64,000 bases of DNA, from contig OV121088.1 of NCBI GenBank assembly GCA_921293015.1, positions 8,493,882 through 8,557,881 of the forward strand, given 5' to 3'. Shown in pieces: positions 60,061 through 64,000 of this stretch (within the stretch, counting starts at the first letter, position 1; the number at the start of each line of letters is the position of its first letter). The notes under the pieces were generated by a model, which was given only the letters and a program-made list of their open reading frames with translations, made no database searches and was not told the origin of the DNA. A program made the translations under genes and the position numbers. Origin of the DNA: Phorcus lineatus. Taxonomy: Eukaryota; Mollusca; Gastropoda; Trochida; Trochidae.

Positions 60061-61700
60061 ATCTATTGGTCAATTGTTTTTAGGTGCGTTTGTCTTAACA
60101 TGCTTTCCTAAACCGTAGGTTTGATCTTGTTGATTTAGATGAATTGTCCCAATTTAACATTCATTCATATGTTTTAATTCTGTATTGCTTTAGTTGAATA
60201 AGTTGGTTTTAGCAAACTGTGAATAAAGAAATAGATATCAATAAAAAGAAATCATGTTCGATATTACCATAAGAACTTTTCTTGTGTCATTAGATAAGTT
60301 CAATTTGTTATTTACTGATCATATAATCATTAATTTCATTATGTTAATTCTTGCAATTTAAAATCATGGTGTAGTCACAAAAAGACACAAAAAAACTATC
60401 ATGTCAGAGGACTAGTGATTATTTTGCCTTGAGTTAATTCACATACTTTTTTGCATATTTACTTGTATTATCTCACTTGTGTTATTCTATTATTACTTGT
60501 GTTTTATACTTTGCCCTCAAGTCATATTTAAAACTCTGATAAAGATTTGGACACAAAGACAAGCTGAGAGATTGTAATACTATTCCATATGAATCCCATT
60601 TAAACACTTTGAGAAAATAGTCAAATACTATACTTTTCCTTCTAACAGCATTTATTGGCTTGTTTGGGCTCCAAGCAGAAAGCTTTTATAAGTCATTGTT
60701 TGGTGAACCACTTAATGCAGAGTTTGGAAGAGTTCAGTTTGTAAAATTCGGAAGCATTATTTTGATCGGTAATTAAAGATAATGAGGCATGACTTGGTAC
60801 ATTGAGCACAGCCTAATCCCGGCTAACAAGCACCGATGATGATTTCAATGTTTAGACGCACATGCTCGGGGTAAATATTGACGTTTCTTAAATCCACACA
60901 TGATATAATTAAGTCCTTGGCAAGCATATTACAGTATACAGGATCCGATTGACCCAAGTTCTTTTAGATAATTTGAAATTTCAAGAACAAGTTAGCGTGA
61001 TTAAGGGTCATAGAGGCGGAAAAATGACGTGAAATATGTCATGTGGCAATTATGATGTCACGTCATGTCGTGTCCTCGCCATGTTTTTGATTGAGATAGA
61101 ACTGAAGATAGAGGGAGTTCCTTCTGTACAAAGGAGAGAATTCTGTTTCGTATAGGTAGATACCTAGCAGTACAGAAAAGTACAAGTACAAAATGTCTGT
61201 ATCTGAAGTAAAATTTCTTTATCAGAGTTTTTTTCTCCTAACTTTTAAATGTTATTCATTAAAGATTGATGTTTCTTATGATATTCTTCACTGAGTAAGA
61301 TAAAAATGTTCTAAAATTATTCCTTTCGGAAATTGGTATGAACCCAGTCGGCGAGGAGCACGGGGCCGTGTATGAACGAGGATGCATTCTAGTGCTGCAG
61401 TTATTAGAGTCAAAATCCTCTTCAGGCTCAGTAATGCTCTCTAAATGAACGTCATAAAAGGAGGGATTTCAATAGGATGAACTGAAATTCTATGTTCTGC
61501 ATGCGAGTTAAATTGACGCCAGCTCTGGCAGAGCTCCGAGTATTGAACGCAAAGCTTTAAAATATTTGCGCAGTTGTTAAACACTATTTTAGAACTAATT
61601 GTCAGTCTAAATGCACTTTAATGCGTTCCGAGCGAACATTTCCTCCACTGATTCTCAGCATAAAAATCAACCCCCTTTGTAACCGTTAAGATTCGGATGC
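60061..61700. other. Non-coding stretch upstream of the candidate host promoter
   Basis: No gene is seen. From about 60760 composition is richer in GC. A TGACGT at 61025 and an ACGTCA at 61060 form a pair of CRE-like sites. These may be upstream regulatory sequence of the gene starting at 61951. Confidence 0.45.
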
Positions 61701-61778
61701 TGAAATTGGACTAATTTTGACGAGGCTTAAACAAACACTCATTAATGGTCCGTTAAGGGACAAGACAAATTTGGTTTG

Positions 61779-61868
61779 ATTGGCTCTGTTTGATCTGGCT
61801 AAAGACCTCGTAACAACATTTCAGCCTCAGCAGGTGATTCGTATAAAATGATTCGTATAAAATGATTC
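61779..61868 (+). promoter_or_regulatory. CCAAT/TATA promoter with duplicated TATA box
   Basis: An inverted CCAAT box (ATTGG, 61779-61783) lies about 60 bp before TATAAAA at 61842. A 14-bp duplication of GATTCGTATAAAAT gives a second TATAAAA at 61856. A transcription start about 30 bp downstream (61870-61890) would give a 5' UTR of about 60-80 nt before the ATG at 61951. The spacing is textbook for a TATA promoter. Confidence 0.6.
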
Positions 61869-61950
61869 GGACTAGTAAAAAGAGTTATTCTGCATTGAGA
61901 GATTGTGACAAATAGTGTGATCGAGGGTTGGTAAAGGAGATACTGTAAAG

Positions 61951-62034
61951 ATGGACGCTCACGCCAATATGATGTACCTTCAGTACGATTACTGTCCGGC
62001 TACCTCGTACCCGCTCTGTCATCACATCGCTCAC
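61951..62034 (+). CDS. First coding exon of an unidentified host gene (partial)
   Basis: The ATG at 61951 has a good Kozak context (AAAGATGG) and opens 28 codons starting Met-Asp-Ala-His-Ala. They are rich in Tyr, His and Cys (MMYLQYDYCPATSYP) and end at a strong donor CAC|GTGAGT in phase 0. No signal peptide or named domain is visible. A TATA/CCAAT promoter lies just upstream. The N-terminal piece is too short to assign a family. It looks like the alternative N-terminus of a regulatory protein, but that is a guess. The rest of the gene lies beyond the right edge except for the candidate exon at 63459. Confidence 0.55.
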
Positions 62035-63458
62035 GTGAGTTTAATTTATAGGTGTTGAATTATAATGTTTAATGCGTCATACCTGAATTGCTCTTCAGAA
62101 ATCTTGGTTGAACTATCGTAGCTATCTTTAGTTGGCTTGTCATTCTAACTATCATTTTTGTCATTGATTGATCTGTTATGAGTTCAACATTACATTGTAT
62201 GATGTGTTGATATCTATGATGTGCTATAATAATACCTTAAATGAAATTACCTAGCTTATAAAGATTTGGCAGCATATAGATGAATATTGTCTGAGCTATG
62301 TTATAAAGTATTATAAGACCCATGTAAATTTTGTCATAGTTTATGTGTTGTTCAACTATCCTTTATTGAACTATGAAAGGTTCATGTTGAATTTTGTCAT
62401 ATGTTATTTCGTGTGTTAAATTGATATAATCCATATCTACTGTGTCACTGGGTTATGTGAGATGCTCTAGATGACATGTGATTTATTGCCTGATACTGTA
62501 TCTTGTATGATTTATTCAGTTCGATGAAACATGATTAAACAAACATTTTTTAATATGGTTGAAACTCTAAAAATGATTTTCCAGTTTTAAAGTGTGAATA
62601 AAGTGGTATAAGATTTGCTGCTAAAAGGGTCATTATGTAGGCTTTGTATAACTTCATATGACTACATATATATACATTTTATATCTCATGTTAAACAAAT
62701 GTGATGGGTGATAATTTTGTTAAAACTAGTTTTCAAAATTAATTATGATATTATTATGACTATAGCTGCTACATTGCTTGGTTCATGTTGGGTACGCTCT
62801 ATAATGGCATTTGAATAAAATGTATCTTTTTCTTTTAATTATCAGCTCTGTAAAGTTATGTTTTATGTGATGAAGGCAATTTTATTCAAGAAATCTATTC
62901 TTATCTCCAAGTTGTAAGTTGGTTTTTGGTTATAACTTTGTGAAAAAAATTAAGAAACTTTACTTAAGTTAAACAATAAAAAGTTGACAAAACTCTAACA
63001 TTCTTTTCCTCTTTTTAAGATTAATGTCATAAAACTAGCTGGGAATAGTTAGTTGCATGTGAAGCCTGTTTAATGGGTTTCTTATTGGCTTGAAGTGTTA
63101 AAAGATGGGTTTGACATATAAATATGTGTAACAAATTTGACTCATATGTAAACCTAATAACTCTTTGAAATACTATTCTCCGATTCTTTTCTTTTCAGAT
63201 TTGCTTTTGTAAAGTTAACAATTTATGTGACATGTTTTGTGACTTAAATGTCATACGTTTATATGTTTGTTCTGAAGTAGATTGTGACTAATGTTTCTTC
63301 TTTTAAAAAATATTTTACTGTGATGTTAGATTTTGAAATGTAATGTATATGCAACTAGTGTAAAAAAAATGTAAATGATTTTGTTAAATTTAACAAGTGT
63401 TTCAACAAATAACAACAACTATTTATTCACATCACTCATTTTGGTTTTTATATTTCAG
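62035..63458. other. Putative first intron
   Basis: AT-rich sequence between the two candidate exons, with GTGAGT at its start and TTTCAG at its end. No other feature is seen. Confidence 0.4.
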
Positions 63459-63487
63459 TGCCTAGATGAAGATAAAATGGATTTAAG
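63459..63487 (+). CDS. Candidate 29-nt second exon of the same gene
   Basis: An acceptor TATATTTCAG| precedes 63459 and a donor TTAAG|GTAGGT follows 63487. Joined in phase 0 to the first exon it encodes CLDEDKMDL plus two bases of the next codon. It stays open only in the frame the first exon requires, which supports it, but an exon this short needs transcript evidence. Confidence 0.4.
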
Positions 63488-64000
63488 GTAGGTCATGTTT
63501 TTTCATTTTTCGTAAGGTTCTAGATTTGTTTATGAGTGTTGTAAATGCCATCAAACACAGTATGAAGAGGAACAAGCCTCTGAAAGCCGTTGTTCCAGTC
63601 AGGTATTGTTTTGTATCTTGTCATTGACAGGAGATTTTCCAGATTGTACAGTAAAATCTCTCATTTTGTACAGTTCTTAGTTCAACAGCAACATATAAGA
63701 TTGAAAACCACAAATCATCAAGTTGAAGCAGGCATGTCGGAATGTTTAAGGGGGAACACAGAATATTTCAAGTCTTTGAGGGCCATATAAAAATTGCATA
63801 TTTAAGAAAAGCAAGATTTTTCTCATTAGCTTCTTCTAAATTTTGAACATGCAACTTTTCCAAGTATATGTTCTTCCTCCTTCATTTAGGTGGATTGTAA
63901 AAGAATAAGGAATTGGGAAACACATACATTAATGAATAGCAAAGAAAACATACTCGAAAGTTGGGACACACAATCACAGAGTAACATTCACAGGATTTGC
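63488..64000. other. Putative intron continuing past the window
   Basis: Begins GTAGGT. The small open frame at 63590-63790 has no splice context and is not supported as a gene. Confidence 0.35.

Overview
This is a eukaryotic, AT-rich, mostly non-coding window. Its coding content is intron-split (GT/AG boundaries), and it carries tRNA-derived SINEs, TTAA-flanked miniature transposons, a LINE relic, a Helitron and many short diverged tandem arrays. The main SINE family ends in a short ACTC/ACCT-type tail after a GCGGCGTTAAAC motif, which I associate with gastropod molluscs. That host assignment is inference from remembered repeat style, not a search result.

Layout. Positions 1-6.1 kb are non-coding. 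At 6.1-6.7 kb a GC- and CpG-richer island looks like a promoter-proximal first exon, followed by a pyrimidine-rich stretch with long CTGT and CT microsatellites (6.8-7.6 kb). From about 9.6 to 17.3 kb on the minus strand lies an apparently intact Helitron. It has a 1750-codon replicase/helicase gene with a cysteine-protease-like N-terminus and, downstream, a three-exon RPA-like single-strand-binding gene whose 3' end has been partly duplicated. From 17.3 to 61.7 kb the window is non-coding: one LINE 3' end (22.2 kb), five SINE copies of one family, one SINE of a second family, three TTAA-flanked MITEs (28.7, 43.4, 55.0 kb), foldback elements, a tandem pair of about 1.55-kb non-coding repeat units (32.7-35.9 kb), and roughly ten separate minisatellite arrays with units of 20-130 bp.

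At 61.8-63.5 kb a TATA/CCAAT promoter, a 28-codon first coding exon with a strong donor, and a 29-nt candidate second exon suggest the start of a host gene that continues past the right edge. I could not identify that gene. The 6.7-kb island also ends in an open frame with a phase-0 donor, so the two may be alternative first exons of one locus separated by a large repeat-filled intron; this is inference.

Within the Helitron the genes fit together. The HUH/Y2 Rep domain would nick and transfer strands, the Pif1-type helicase would unwind, and the RPA-like protein would coat single-stranded intermediates. The protease-like N-terminal domain has the Gln/Cys/Asp-x-His pattern of the herpesvirus-tegument-type (C76) ubiquitin-specific protease fold and is the most interesting part of the window.
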